From: Comamonadaceae bacterium
GTDB lineage: Bacteria; Pseudomonadota; Gammaproteobacteria; Burkholderiales; Burkholderiaceae_C
Assembly (NCBI GenBank): GCA_027488735.1
Contig: JAIYBB010000001.1
Span: 331,623-395,622, forward strand
Length of the DNA: 64,000 bases
Reading direction: 5' to 3'
The first letter of the stretch is position 1. The number at the start of each line of letters is the position of its first letter. Position numbers and translations under genes: made by a program. The notes below the pieces were generated by a model. The model was not told where the DNA came from. It saw only the letters and a program-made list of their open reading frames with translations, and did no database searches. Of this stretch, positions 25,984 through 35,431 are shown piece by piece.

Positions 25984-28209
25984 ATGAAAAAATACCTGCT
26001 GCGGCGCTTGGGAGTGGCACACGAGCCCGACGAAGCCAAACCATCCCTTGCCACCTGCATTGAAGCAGTGCTGGAGCAGAGCGATGCTTTGCTGGAGGAT
26101 GTGTTGGACGGGTTGCAAACCATGCTTTCAGTGGCAGGTGGCAACACTCTGCATGCCCGTTTGTACCCGGTGCGCCAGTCCGCGGTAGACAGGTTGAAAG
26201 CCCAGACCGCTGAAGCCAAGGCGGTGTTCCGGGTAGAACTGCGCAGTGCGGTGTACGGAGGTGGCACTTTTCGCAAACCCCAAATCAATCAGGTGCGCTT
26301 TGATGACTTCCAGTTTCTGGAGGAGGAGCAGATTGACGCCAACATCGAGCTGGCAGTTACTGAGCAAGAAGTGAATCGCTCGGTAGAAGACGTGCTGCCC
26401 GCGCTCAATGCGCTGGTGAGCAGCCTCATGGGGTGGGCGAGTGTGCAGGCGCACCTGAATCCACTCAAGCCGGAAGCCTTTGTGCATGCCCTGAGAGAAG
26501 CATTTGGACAGGTGGTGCCGGATGAGGCGATGCGCTCTGCCATCATGGCGCCGGCAGCGGGCATTCTCGGGGCATCGTTGGACACGATGTACCGGGAATT
26601 GGTTGAGTGGCTGAAATCACATGGAGTGGAGCCTGTAGCAGCCCATGCCCCTGCGGCGAGTCCTTTCGGGGCTCCCGTCAAGCTCCCCGAGACCGCGGTG
26701 ACCCGCAGCCTTTTGACATTGGACAAACTTCGCCGTCTGCTATCAGGCGAGTTGGACCCCCGGCCTGCAGTGGCCGGCACCACAGACTTCACACACACTG
26801 TGCCTGCGTCTTTTTTGGCGTTGGAAGATATGAAGCTCGTGGAGCCCATGCTCAAGCGCTTGTCGCTGCGAGCCAATCGTGTGGACGCCGATAGCGGGAA
26901 GACGCTCGCCCACACCCCACGGGGCAAAGTGGAGGCTATGCAGGGCAAAGCACTAGGTAAAGAGCTGGGCCAGGAAGTGGTTCGCCTTATGTTGGAGAGC
27001 CTGATGCAGGACCGGCGCTTGCTCGAAGGCGTGCGGCAGTCCGTGTTGAACATGGAACCGGTGCTGCAGCGTCTCTCTGACCGCGATCCCCGTTTTTTTG
27101 CAGATCGGAAGCATCCGGCGAGACAGTTTCTGGATCGCATGACGCATCGCAGCCTTGCATTTCAAACCGACCAGGATGCGGGTTACTTTCACTTCCAGAA
27201 GACCTTGGACAATGCCATTAGCGTGTTGGCCGGCGGCGAGGGTGATGCAAAAGCCTTTGAGCGCATGGTGCGCAAGCTGGAAGAGGGCTGGGCCCTTGAA
27301 GAAGCGCAGCACAAACAGCGAGCGGCCGAAGCTGCCCGTGGTCTGATGCATGCTGAGCAGCGCAATATGTTGGCCCAGCGTCTGGCCCACGAATTTGCGC
27401 AACGGATGACTTTCAAGAAAGCGCCGGACATCGTCCTGGCCTTTCTGCGCGGGCCTTGGGCGCAAGTCGTCGCGGAGTATCAGTTGCGGTTTGCTGATGG
27501 CACTGAGGATTCTGAGGGCTACCTCGCTTTGGTGGAGGATCTGATATGGAGCGTTCAACCTCGTCTGGTTCGCAAGAACCGGGCTCGTCTGGTCGAGCTG
27601 GTACCGCAGATGTTGCTCAAAATCCGGCAGGGTCTTTTGCTCGTGGATTATCCGGAAGAGCGCATTCCCCCGTTTTTCGATGCATTGATCGATATTCACG
27701 AGCAGGCGTTTGACAACGCCAAATACGTAGCACAGCGCGATGCGCCTTCCACTCCACCGGAAGTTGTAGAGGCTGTGGTCGAGATGACAGACGACGAGCT
27801 CTGGATGGCTGAAATGGAAGCACAGGATTCCGGCTTTCTCACCCACATGCAGATGCCTAAGAGCGCCCCGGCGGATGTGCCAGAGGTCTCGGACCCCGTG
27901 TTGCAAAATGCCTGGAGTGCGGAGAGCCTGCGCACGGGCTCTTGGGTGGATTTAGCCCTGGGCGGTGAGTGGGTGCGTGCGCAGCTATCCTGGGCCAGCC
28001 CGCACCGCACCCTGTTTATGTTCATTTCCGGAGGCGGCTTGGCGCACTCGATGTCGCGCCGGACCATGGACCGCTTGCGTGGTCTTGGCCTTATCAGGTT
28101 GGTATCGGATGGCCATGTCATGGACAACGCACTCGATGCTGTTGCCAGGGAGGCGCTGCTTAACGATGTGAAAAACGCTTTTGAAGGCCCTCCAGCTCAC
28201 AACAAATAG
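25984..28209 (+). CDS. DUF1631 protein, copy A
   Basis: A 741-residue, mostly helical cytoplasmic protein matching the DUF1631 family, whose function is unknown. Family members are sometimes mislabelled thymidine phosphorylase. The C-terminal module (GSWVDLALGGEWVRAQLSWASPHRTLFMFIS) is a small beta domain that reminds me of PilZ folds, but the RxxxR and DxSxxG c-di-GMP residues are not apparent. A paralogue with the same layout lies on the other side of ettA. The ATG at 25984 is chosen over 25948. It is divergent from rhlE across 288 bp in which I see no gene. Confidence 0.85.
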   Translation: MKKYLLRRLGVAHEPDEAKPSLATCIEAVLEQSDALLEDVLDGLQTMLSVAGGNTLHARLYPVRQSAVDRLKAQTAEAKAVFRVELRSAVYGGGTFRKPQINQVRFDDFQFLEEEQIDANIELAVTEQEVNRSVEDVLPALNALVSSLMGWASVQAHLNPLKPEAFVHALREAFGQVVPDEAMRSAIMAPAAGILGASLDTMYRELVEWLKSHGVEPVAAHAPAASPFGAPVKLPETAVTRSLLTLDKLRRLLSGELDPRPAVAGTTDFTHTVPASFLALEDMKLVEPMLKRLSLRANRVDADSGKTLAHTPRGKVEAMQGKALGKELGQEVVRLMLESLMQDRRLLEGVRQSVLNMEPVLQRLSDRDPRFFADRKHPARQFLDRMTHRSLAFQTDQDAGYFHFQKTLDNAISVLAGGEGDAKAFERMVRKLEEGWALEEAQHKQRAAEAARGLMHAEQRNMLAQRLAHEFAQRMTFKKAPDIVLAFLRGPWAQVVAEYQLRFADGTEDSEGYLALVEDLIWSVQPRLVRKNRARLVELVPQMLLKIRQGLLLVDYPEERIPPFFDALIDIHEQAFDNAKYVAQRDAPSTPPEVVEAVVEMTDDELWMAEMEAQDSGFLTHMQMPKSAPADVPEVSDPVLQNAWSAESLRTGSWVDLALGGEWVRAQLSWASPHRTLFMFISGGGLAHSMSRRTMDRLRGLGLIRLVSDGHVMDNALDAVAREALLNDVKNAFEGPPAHNK

Positions 28210-28267
28210 GGGTGACGGGGCCGCTCAGTCGATAATACGGCTTTACCGCTGAATAACCAGAATCGCA

Positions 28268-29929
28268 ATGGCCCAATACGTTTTCTCCATGAACCGCGTC
28301 GGCAAGATCGTGCCCCCCAAGCGGCACATTCTTAAAGACATTTCCCTCTCCTTCTTCCCTGGTGCCAAGATCGGTGTCCTGGGTACCAACGGTTCGGGCA
28401 AATCCACCCTGCTCAAGATCATGGCCGGTGTGGACAAGGAAATCGAGGGCGAAGCCATTCCCATGGCCGGCCTGAATATCGGATATCTGCCCCAAGAACC
28501 CCAGCTTGACCCTACCCACACCGTACGTGAGGCTGTGGAAAGCGGCATGGGTAAAGTGTTCACCGCCAAAGCTCGCCTTGAAGAGGTCTATGCCGCCTAC
28601 GGGGCGGAAGATGCTGACTTCGATGCACTTGCTGCAGAGCAGGCTGAGCTGGAAGCCATCATTGCCACCGCCGGCACCGACTCCGAGCACCAACTTGAAA
28701 TCGCCGCCGATGCGTTGCGCCTGCCCCCGTGGGATGCCAACATCGGCGTGCTGTCTGGTGGCGAGAAGCGCCGCGTGGCTCTGTGCCGCCTGTTGCTATC
28801 CAAGCCAGACATGTTGCTGCTCGACGAACCCACCAACCACTTGGACGCCGAATCAGTGGACTGGTTGGAGCAGTTTTTGCAACGGTATTCCGGCACTGTG
28901 GTCGCCATTACCCACGATCGTTACTTCCTGGATAACGCGGCAGAGTGGATTCTGGAACTGGACCGTGGCTCCGGCATTCCGTACAAGGGCAATTACTCCG
29001 ACTGGTTGACCCAGAAGGGTGCCCGTCTGGAAGCCGAACAAAAGGGCGAAGAAGCTCGTGCCAAGGCTTTGAAGAAAGAATTGGAGTGGTCCCGCCAGAA
29101 CCCCAAGGCCCGCCAGGCCAAGAGCAAGGCCCGTCTGGCCCGCTTTGAAGAATTGAGCGACTTCGAATACCAGAAGCGTAACGAAACCAACGAGATCTTT
29201 ATCCCGGTGGCAGACCGTTTGGGTAGCCAGGTGATCGAGTTCAAGGGCGTGAGCAAGTCCTTTGGCGACCGCGTATTGATTGATAACCTGAGCTTCAATA
29301 TCCCTGCAGGCGCGATTGTCGGCATCATTGGCCCGAACGGTGCCGGTAAATCGACCTTGTTCAAGCTGATCGCCGGACGCGAGAAGCCGGACTCCGGTGA
29401 AGTCGTTATCGGTTCTACCGTCAAGATGGCGTTTGTGGACCAGCACCGCGATGCGTTGTCGGATGAGAAAACTGTCTGGGAAGATGTGTCCGGTGGGCTC
29501 GACATCCTGAACGTGGGCAAGTTCCAGATGGCCAGCCGCGCCTATTGTGGTCGCTTCAATTTCAACGGTGGCGATCAGCAGAAGAAAGTCGGCATGCTGT
29601 CCGGTGGTGAGCGTGGTCGATTGCACCTTGCGAAGACCCTGATCGCAGGCGGCAACGTGCTGATGCTGGACGAACCGTCCAATGACTTGGACGTGGAAAC
29701 CTTGCGCGCTTTGGAAGATGCACTGCTTGAATTTGCCGGCACCATGCTGGTAATCTCCCACGATCGCTGGTTCCTGGACCGGATTGCGACTCACATCCTT
29801 GCAGCTGAAGGGGACAGCCAGTGGACATTCTTTGATGGCAACTACCAAGAGTACGAAGCCGACAAGAAACGTCGACTGGGCGAAGAGGGTGCCAAGCCCA
29901 AGCGCGTGCGATATAAAGCTCTGAAGTAA
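28268..29929 (+). CDS. ettA: Energy-dependent translational throttle ABC-F protein
   Basis: A ribosome-binding ABC-F ATPase of 553 residues that gates the first elongation steps according to the ADP/ATP ratio. It has two NBDs: Walker A GTNGSGKST and GPNGAGKST, signatures LSGGEKRR and LSGGERGR, and LLLDEPTNHLD and LMLDEPSNDLD. The insertion arm (about 85-140) and the inter-domain linker with basic helices (KARQAKSKARLARFEEL) are typical. There are no transmembrane segments. It is 58 bp after DUF1631 copy A and 24 bp before copy B. Confidence 0.95.
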   Translation: MAQYVFSMNRVGKIVPPKRHILKDISLSFFPGAKIGVLGTNGSGKSTLLKIMAGVDKEIEGEAIPMAGLNIGYLPQEPQLDPTHTVREAVESGMGKVFTAKARLEEVYAAYGAEDADFDALAAEQAELEAIIATAGTDSEHQLEIAADALRLPPWDANIGVLSGGEKRRVALCRLLLSKPDMLLLDEPTNHLDAESVDWLEQFLQRYSGTVVAITHDRYFLDNAAEWILELDRGSGIPYKGNYSDWLTQKGARLEAEQKGEEARAKALKKELEWSRQNPKARQAKSKARLARFEELSDFEYQKRNETNEIFIPVADRLGSQVIEFKGVSKSFGDRVLIDNLSFNIPAGAIVGIIGPNGAGKSTLFKLIAGREKPDSGEVVIGSTVKMAFVDQHRDALSDEKTVWEDVSGGLDILNVGKFQMASRAYCGRFNFNGGDQQKKVGMLSGGERGRLHLAKTLIAGGNVLMLDEPSNDLDVETLRALEDALLEFAGTMLVISHDRWFLDRIATHILAAEGDSQWTFFDGNYQEYEADKKRRLGEEGAKPKRVRYKALK

Positions 29930-29953
29930 CCGTCCGGCGAGGCCATAAAGCCC

Positions 29954-32344
29954 ATGCAAAACATCGACCCGCGTTATGCGTCTCTGTATCAGGCGACTGT
30001 CAAAGACGCCGCGGCGGGCGGTGCCGCCATCATGGGCAAGCTCATATTGACACTGCGGCGCGATCTTTTGGCTCGGGAAAGCGCCTCGCGCGACTTCCGC
30101 GAGCGGGAAGTGCACTCGGAGTCAATCAAGCAGCTTTTCCATCATGAGCAAACCCTGCGCGAGGGCTATGGCCCGGCGCTGCTGGAGCAATTCACCCGGC
30201 CTGTTGAAGCCGTCAAGGCAGCCATGCCATCGATTGCAGAGGTTCAGTTCGATCAGTTGGAGTTGATGGACGAAGTGCAGGTGCAGGAGAGCGTGAATAT
30301 GGCGCGCGCTCAGCAAATGGCTATGTTGGCTGCAGAAGCCAGTCTTGCTGAACTGAACACCCTGATTTGCGCGACGCTCGGCCTGCCGACCGTGCGTCCT
30401 GAGCGCAACCCCTTGCGCCCCGAGGCCTACATTGCGGCACTCAGAAATACAGTGGAGCGCACCCCCGCACCCGCGGGCATGCGGCTGGACTGGCTGACGG
30501 TCATGGGGGTTGCCCTCGGGGCAGAGCTCAAGGAGTTGTATTCCAGTCTCTCTTCCCAACTAAAAAACCAAGGGGTCGTCGCAGCCGGGTATGCGGTTAC
30601 GCCTGCACCATCTACATCGGGAGCCCAGGGTGCTGGCAAAGGGCGCGACGCAACGCCGCCTGCTTCATTGAATGAAACATCGCGGTACGGTGCGCCAGGC
30701 AGTGCCGAGCGCGATGCGCTCATTGCCCAAGAGATCAGGCGACCCAAGCCGGCCACAGACCCTGCGCTGCTGACGCTGGACCGCTTGCGTAAATTACTGG
30801 CGGGTGAACTAGACCAGTTAGGAACCCCTCACCGGGTCGCCGCATTCGCCCAGCAGTTTGCCCGCCAATTTGAGTCTCCGGGCGGCTATGAAGCTCCTGT
30901 CGCCGAGTCCCATTCCGACTTTGCGGCGACCGTCCCGGCTGCTTTTGAAGCGCTGACTGAGATGAAGCAGGTGGACAGGGTCGTACAAAGGCTGGAGCAG
31001 CGGCGCGGCGGCGTGCCTCCTTCTGCGGGTGTACACGGTTTGCAGGCTGTACGCGAAGATATACGTCGCAGCGCGAGTGGCGTTGCCCAGGCCCTCAGCC
31101 TCGAGGTGGTGAATCTCATGGTCGACAACATCGCCCGTGATCCGCGACTACTGGAGCCCGTACAAAGTCTTGTTCGCGAACTCGAACCCGCGTTGATGCG
31201 GCTGGCGCTGGTGGATGCCCGTCTGTTCACCGATAAACATCACGCCGCCCGACTCCTGGTGCAAGAGCTCACCCACCGAAGTCTGGCTTACGCCAATGCG
31301 CAAAGTCCCGGTTTCCTGGCTTTCCTGGATGAGGTTAAGGAAGCTATTGCGCCACTGGCCCATGCCCAACCCGAAGGGCCGGAGCTGTTTGCCCGAGCAT
31401 TGCAGGAGCTGCAGGCTATTTGGCAAGAAGAAGCTGTCAAGCAATCGCAAGCCCGCAGCCAAGCTGTCAAAGCACTGGAAAAAGCCGAGCAACGCAATTT
31501 GCTTGCGGAGAAGATTGCCAGAGAGATTGACTCCCATCCCGATGCGGCCAAAGTGCCGGATGTCGTACTGACCTTCCTCTGTGGACCGTGGGCGCAGGTT
31601 GTAGCGCAAGCCCGTTTGTCCGGCGGTAGTGGATCTGCCGCAGCTGACAAGTACCAGGCGCTCATTTCCGCGCTGCTGTGGAGCACCCATCCAGATTTGG
31701 CGCACAAAAACATCGCCAAGCTCACCAAACTGGTACCGTTGTTGCTCAGCACCTTGCGCGATGGCCTGGAAACCATCCAGTACCCTGCGACCAAAGCCAG
31801 TGCGTTCCTGGAGGCCCTCATGGGTTTGCACCAAGCCGCTTTCCGGGCAGTGCAGAAACCGACCCCCGTCGTCGCAGTCAAAGTGGAAGCTGAAGCAGCC
31901 AAGTCCGTGGCAAGTGCACCAGTTCGCAACCGTCCGGTGGAAGATGGGAATCCTTGGGTGGCACCTTCAGAAGCGCACGATTCCAATTTCATCGATATTG
32001 CGGAGGAAACACCGGCAGCAGCGGTCGCAACGACGATCCTCTCGCCCGTGATACCTCCGGCAGTGGCAGGTGCAGGCGCTGGCAGTCTGCCCTTGGGCTC
32101 ATGGGTGGAGCTGCATACCGGTGGCGATTGGGTGCGCACGCAGCTTACCTGGGCGAGCCCGCACGGTACCTTGTTCTTGTTCACGAGTGCGGCGGGTGCC
32201 ACACAGTCCATGACGCGCCGTACGCACGACAAACTGGTGGCTGCCGGCCAACTTCGTGTGATCTCTGCTCAGCCGGTGGTGGACGGTGCGCTTGATGCTG
32301 TGGCCCAACAGGCCATGAAAAACAGCTTGGACTCTACGCTGTAG
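29954..32344 (+). CDS. DUF1631 protein, copy B
   Basis: A 796-residue paralogue of the gene before ettA. Shared features are the segment LTLDRLRKLLAGELD, matching TLDKLRRLLSGELD in copy A, the conserved QELTHRSLAY, matching RMTHRSLAF, and the C-terminal GSWVELHTGGDWVRTQLTWASP. The N-terminus differs (MQNIDPRYASLYQATVKDAAAGG) and there is an Ala/Pro-rich linker before the last domain. Identity looks moderate, so the duplication is old. The 3' end overlaps the convergent TAXI gene by 11 bp. Confidence 0.85.
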   Translation: MQNIDPRYASLYQATVKDAAAGGAAIMGKLILTLRRDLLARESASRDFREREVHSESIKQLFHHEQTLREGYGPALLEQFTRPVEAVKAAMPSIAEVQFDQLELMDEVQVQESVNMARAQQMAMLAAEASLAELNTLICATLGLPTVRPERNPLRPEAYIAALRNTVERTPAPAGMRLDWLTVMGVALGAELKELYSSLSSQLKNQGVVAAGYAVTPAPSTSGAQGAGKGRDATPPASLNETSRYGAPGSAERDALIAQEIRRPKPATDPALLTLDRLRKLLAGELDQLGTPHRVAAFAQQFARQFESPGGYEAPVAESHSDFAATVPAAFEALTEMKQVDRVVQRLEQRRGGVPPSAGVHGLQAVREDIRRSASGVAQALSLEVVNLMVDNIARDPRLLEPVQSLVRELEPALMRLALVDARLFTDKHHAARLLVQELTHRSLAYANAQSPGFLAFLDEVKEAIAPLAHAQPEGPELFARALQELQAIWQEEAVKQSQARSQAVKALEKAEQRNLLAEKIAREIDSHPDAAKVPDVVLTFLCGPWAQVVAQARLSGGSGSAAADKYQALISALLWSTHPDLAHKNIAKLTKLVPLLLSTLRDGLETIQYPATKASAFLEALMGLHQAAFRAVQKPTPVVAVKVEAEAAKSVASAPVRNRPVEDGNPWVAPSEAHDSNFIDIAEETPAAAVATTILSPVIPPAVAGAGAGSLPLGSWVELHTGGDWVRTQLTWASPHGTLFLFTSAAGATQSMTRRTHDKLVAAGQLRVISAQPVVDGALDAVAQQAMKNSLDSTL

Positions 32345-33671
32345 CCAGTCGCTGCCTTACCAAGCCGATGTGATTGCGCAATGCGTAGAGTTCGTCGGCA
32401 TACGACAGTGGCAGGATGACTTTTTCTACCTTGTTTTCAATGGCGTCCAGCTCGGCGAGCAGATCAGGGGCGCTCTCTGACCGCGATTCAAAGCGGCTTT
32501 CTATGTCCCGCAGTTGGCCGTACCAACGGAACACGCGCGATCGGACGCGGTAGGCGTAAAGCGGAGGTGCAATCTTCCCGAGTGGCAAAAGCACAGCGAT
32601 GATGATGCCCAGTGCGAGCCACATGCGTTCGACGAGATTCGCCAGGGTGAACGGAACGTAGCGCTGTAGCGAGGGAATTCCGTTTTTCAATGTCCGCTCA
32701 GCTTCAGGCGCCAAAGTGAATTCACTGTGGGAGGCGTTGGGGAACTCCCTGGCCCGGTTGAACCATCCCGATTGACCATGCGTTTGCATCGCCGCCTGGG
32801 CCAGCAGCTGACGCAGGCCAGGATGCAGTCTTTCACGAACCAGCATGCTGGTGGTGGTGGCGATCAAATGCACATCCTGTGCGGGGACGTTGCGCGCTAA
32901 ATCCACTACGCCGCGTGGCAAGGTCACCGGTGTGATAAACGGTAGTCGCCGCGCATAGGTCTCGTTTTGAGGGAAGTCCATCAAACGGATACCGGGGGTT
33001 TGCAGCAGCATTTGCACCATCGGTGCCTGGGGAGCAGAAGCGAAAACCACGGCATCCAGTTTCCCTTGGAGCAAATGCACGGTTGCCGGTGTTTGCTCCA
33101 GGTGACTCAGCCGGACTTGCCTCGGATCGATGCGGTGCATATCCAGCAATGTATCCATCAATGGTGGCACGCCGCTACCCGCGGTGCCGGCGTTTAAACG
33201 CAGGGACGCGATCTGGTTCAGGGAATTCAGCCGACCGTTTTCAGAGATAGCCGTTGCGGCGCTGCTGCGGTAAAACAACCAAACAGGCTCTACGAACAAA
33301 TTGCCGAGGGTGAGCAGCTCTTCTGCATCCTCATTCTCTGCGGCTTTTGCGCTTCCGCCCTGTACGAAACCCGCGTCCGCTTCGCCGTTTTGCAGTCGTC
33401 GCAGGTTATCTGCAGAGCCTTCGGTGGGTATCAGATCGACCGCAATGCCATGCTGACGCAAGAGCTTGGCGTATTGCTCGCCCATTTCTGCGTAGGCACT
33501 CTGCGCCGGACCTGTAGCCAGGGTCAGGTGCTTGGGCGGCATCGGGTCCAGCCACCAGTAGGCAAGCCAGATCAAACCTGCACCTGCGAACAATAAAGGG
33601 CTCGCAGAGGTAAAGAGGTCCCAGAAGGCGAGGAACGCGGCTTTGACGGGGCGGGGCAGGTGCAGCGGCAT
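32334..33671 (-). CDS. Membrane-anchored TAXI-type binding protein (no TRAP permease nearby)
   Basis: A 445-residue protein. An N-terminal helix (about 24-41) leads to a TAXI family solute-binding domain (TLATGPAQSAYAEMGEQYAKLL, GEADAGFVQGGSA, LNAGTAGSGVPPLMDTLL). A second helix (about 345-366) is followed by an ~80-residue cytoplasmic tail with coiled-coil character. Ordinary TRAP binding proteins are soluble and end after the binding domain, so this may be a receptor rather than a transporter part. It follows the flavin reductase gene by 5 bp. Confidence 0.82.
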   Translation of the reverse strand: MPLHLPRPVKAAFLAFWDLFTSASPLLFAGAGLIWLAYWWLDPMPPKHLTLATGPAQSAYAEMGEQYAKLLRQHGIAVDLIPTEGSADNLRRLQNGEADAGFVQGGSAKAAENEDAEELLTLGNLFVEPVWLFYRSSAATAISENGRLNSLNQIASLRLNAGTAGSGVPPLMDTLLDMHRIDPRQVRLSHLEQTPATVHLLQGKLDAVVFASAPQAPMVQMLLQTPGIRLMDFPQNETYARRLPFITPVTLPRGVVDLARNVPAQDVHLIATTTSMLVRERLHPGLRQLLAQAAMQTHGQSGWFNRAREFPNASHSEFTLAPEAERTLKNGIPSLQRYVPFTLANLVERMWLALGIIIAVLLPLGKIAPPLYAYRVRSRVFRWYGQLRDIESRFESRSESAPDLLAELDAIENKVEKVILPLSYADELYALRNHIGLVRQRLATA

Positions 33672-33676
33672 CGTGG

Positions 33677-34195
33677 CTAGAGCGGATGTTCTGCGTAGAA
33701 CTTGCCGCCATGGTAGAGCAGGGGCGAGGCACCAGACCGGTGGCTGCAGCGTTCAACTTCGCCGACAAAGATCACGTGGTCACCCTCTTCGTACTGGCTG
33801 CGGTTGAAACATTCGAAGTGCGCTGCCGCGCCGTCAAGCAACGGCGCACCGTGGGTGCCGCGCGAAAAGCCCACGCCGGCGTAGCGGTCAATATCTTTGG
33901 TGGCGAATTGCATTGCCAGCGATTGCTGGTCGGCCGCCAGAATGTTGATGGCGTAATGGGCTCCCCGGCTGAAGGCGTCCATGGAGCCTGCTTTTTGCGA
34001 AAGGCTCCAGAGCACAAGGGGCGGTGTCAGGGAAACCGAGTTGAACGAATTGGCGGTCAGACCTACCAAAGTGCCATCTGCGGCTTGTGCAGTGACGATA
34101 GTGACTCCGGTAGCAAACATGCCGAGCGCCTGGCGGAACTGCTGGCTGGAGAAGTCGGGTGGCAGGGCACTGCGTGCCGGCGAAGGTGGAGTCAT
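33677..34195 (-). CDS. Flavin reductase family protein
   Basis: A 172-residue FMN-binding split-barrel protein of the flavin reductase-like family (HpaC/NtaB type). Segments include FRQALGMFATGVTIVTA, GLTANSFNSVSLTPPLVLWSL and GDHVIFVGEVE...LLYHGGKFY. Members supply reduced flavin to a monooxygenase partner, but none is adjacent here. It is the first gene before the TAXI protein and is divergent from the M14 peptidase across 75 bp. Confidence 0.9.
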   Translation of the reverse strand: MTPPSPARSALPPDFSSQQFRQALGMFATGVTIVTAQAADGTLVGLTANSFNSVSLTPPLVLWSLSQKAGSMDAFSRGAHYAINILAADQQSLAMQFATKDIDRYAGVGFSRGTHGAPLLDGAAAHFECFNRSQYEEGDHVIFVGEVERCSHRSGASPLLYHGGKFYAEHPL

Positions 34196-34270
34196 CCTTG
34201 GAATTTACCGCGCTTTGTGCCCCGGTCTTCGGTGTGGGTGGCAAAACCTTCGCCGCACGCCACCTTTACA

Positions 34271-35122
34271 ATGCCTTACATGCTCAAAGCACTTTATCTT
34301 AGTCTGTCAATTGCTACATTTTCAATAGCTGCTCACGCAGATATCAAAAGGGCTTGCGCCGATTATTCTTCCAAAATACCCAGTGTGACGCCGGCCATGT
34401 GCGAAGCCGCAGGCTTGCAGGACATGAAGGCCCGTTCCGCGCAAGGCCGGGTCCTGTGGGGTCGTGATGTCGGTGCCCCGGACGGGAATTTCAAGGTGCT
34501 GGTGATAGGCGGCATTCACGGTGACGAGATGTCGTCAGCATCGCTGGTGTATCACTGGTTGGGGCTCGCAGAGACGCCGCCTTCCGACTCACCGCTTAAC
34601 GTTCATTGGCGCTTTATTCCCAGCCTGAATCCGGATGGCTTGTTTGCCAAGCCGGCGCGACGTACTAACGCCAACGGTGTGGATTTGAATCGCAACTTTC
34701 CCACTCCGAATTGGGCGCGCGATGCCAAAGTCTATTGGGAACAGCGAACGAAACGGGATCCCCGCCGCTGGCCGGGCAATAAACCTGTGTCCGAACCGGA
34801 GTCCCGTTTTCTGCTCGAGCAAATGGACAGCTTCAAGCCGAACTTGATTGTCAGTGTGCATGCGCCTTACGGTGTACTGGACTTTGACGGTCCGTCGGTT
34901 CCTCCCAGCAAACTGGGGCGTTTGTATCTCGATCAGGTGGGCATCTTCCCAGGATCGCTCGGCAACTATGCCGGGGTGCACCGGCGCATCCCGGTTGTGA
35001 CCATTGAGCTGCCCAGTGCGGGCCGCTTACCGCAGGATGCAGAAGTTCGCCAGATGTGGATGGACTTGTTGCGCTGGACGAATGAACGCCTCGGGCCCAC
35101 TGCGTCTGCCACTACACCCTGA
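34271..35122 (+). CDS. M14-family zinc carboxypeptidase (MpaA-like)
   Basis: A 283-residue secreted peptidase. The signal peptide ends near SIAAHA. Zinc ligands fit IHGDE (H and E) and VSVHAPYG (His), with the catalytic Glu in VTIELPSAG. The substrate region has SLNPDGL and NGVDLNRNFP. It resembles murein-tripeptide amidase MpaA and related periplasmic enzymes, so peptidoglycan recycling is likely but not proven. Start codons at 34271 and 34280 are both possible. The signal-peptide end is encoded by a dispersed repeat copy. Confidence 0.88.
   Translation: MPYMLKALYLSLSIATFSIAAHADIKRACADYSSKIPSVTPAMCEAAGLQDMKARSAQGRVLWGRDVGAPDGNFKVLVIGGIHGDEMSSASLVYHWLGLAETPPSDSPLNVHWRFIPSLNPDGLFAKPARRTNANGVDLNRNFPTPNWARDAKVYWEQRTKRDPRRWPGNKPVSEPESRFLLEQMDSFKPNLIVSVHAPYGVLDFDGPSVPPSKLGRLYLDQVGIFPGSLGNYAGVHRRIPVVTIELPSAGRLPQDAEVRQMWMDLLRWTNERLGPTASATTP
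34313..34339 (-). repeat. Dispersed repeat copy 9 (in a signal peptide)
   Basis: Inverted copy: GCTACATTTTCAATAGCTGC then TCACGCA. Read in the gene's frame as ATFSIAAHA, the cleavage end of the M14 signal peptide. Confidence 0.75.
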
Positions 35123-35123
35123 A

Positions 35124-35426
35124 TCAGGCGGAGGGGCTGTTTGAAATGCGGATCGCAGCTTTGTCAGCCCACATTTGAAGGCTGTCCACCAGATCACGCT
35201 GGCTGAAGGAGCAGCTTTCTTCACTGAAGAGGGCGCTGGACTCCAGTCGGTCCATGAGCTGGTGGAGCACTTCGGAGAACTTGTCAGGCAGCGCGGCGAG
35301 CAAAACGCTCTGACCGCGCGCCAAATCAGACAGGTCATGTGCGCTCAGCCCGTCCGTACGGAAGCGCTCCAAGGCGTCCTGAAACACCTGTAGTTGGGCT
35401 TGCGCGGAACCGGCTGCCGACGACAT
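35124..35426 (-). CDS. Hypothetical 100-residue protein downstream of aapP
   Basis: A helical, acidic protein (MSSAAGSAQAQLQVFQDAL...FSQRDLVDSLQMWADKAAIR) without signal peptide or membrane segment. It starts 5 bp after the aapP stop on the same strand, so it is probably the last gene of the aap operon. I do not recognise a family. The length, the tight spacing and the lack of any competing frame support it as a real gene. Confidence 0.65.
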   Translation of the reverse strand: MSSAAGSAQAQLQVFQDALERFRTDGLSAHDLSDLARGQSVLLAALPDKFSEVLHQLMDRLESSALFSEESCSFSQRDLVDSLQMWADKAAIRISNSPSA

Positions 35427-35431
35427 GCGAC

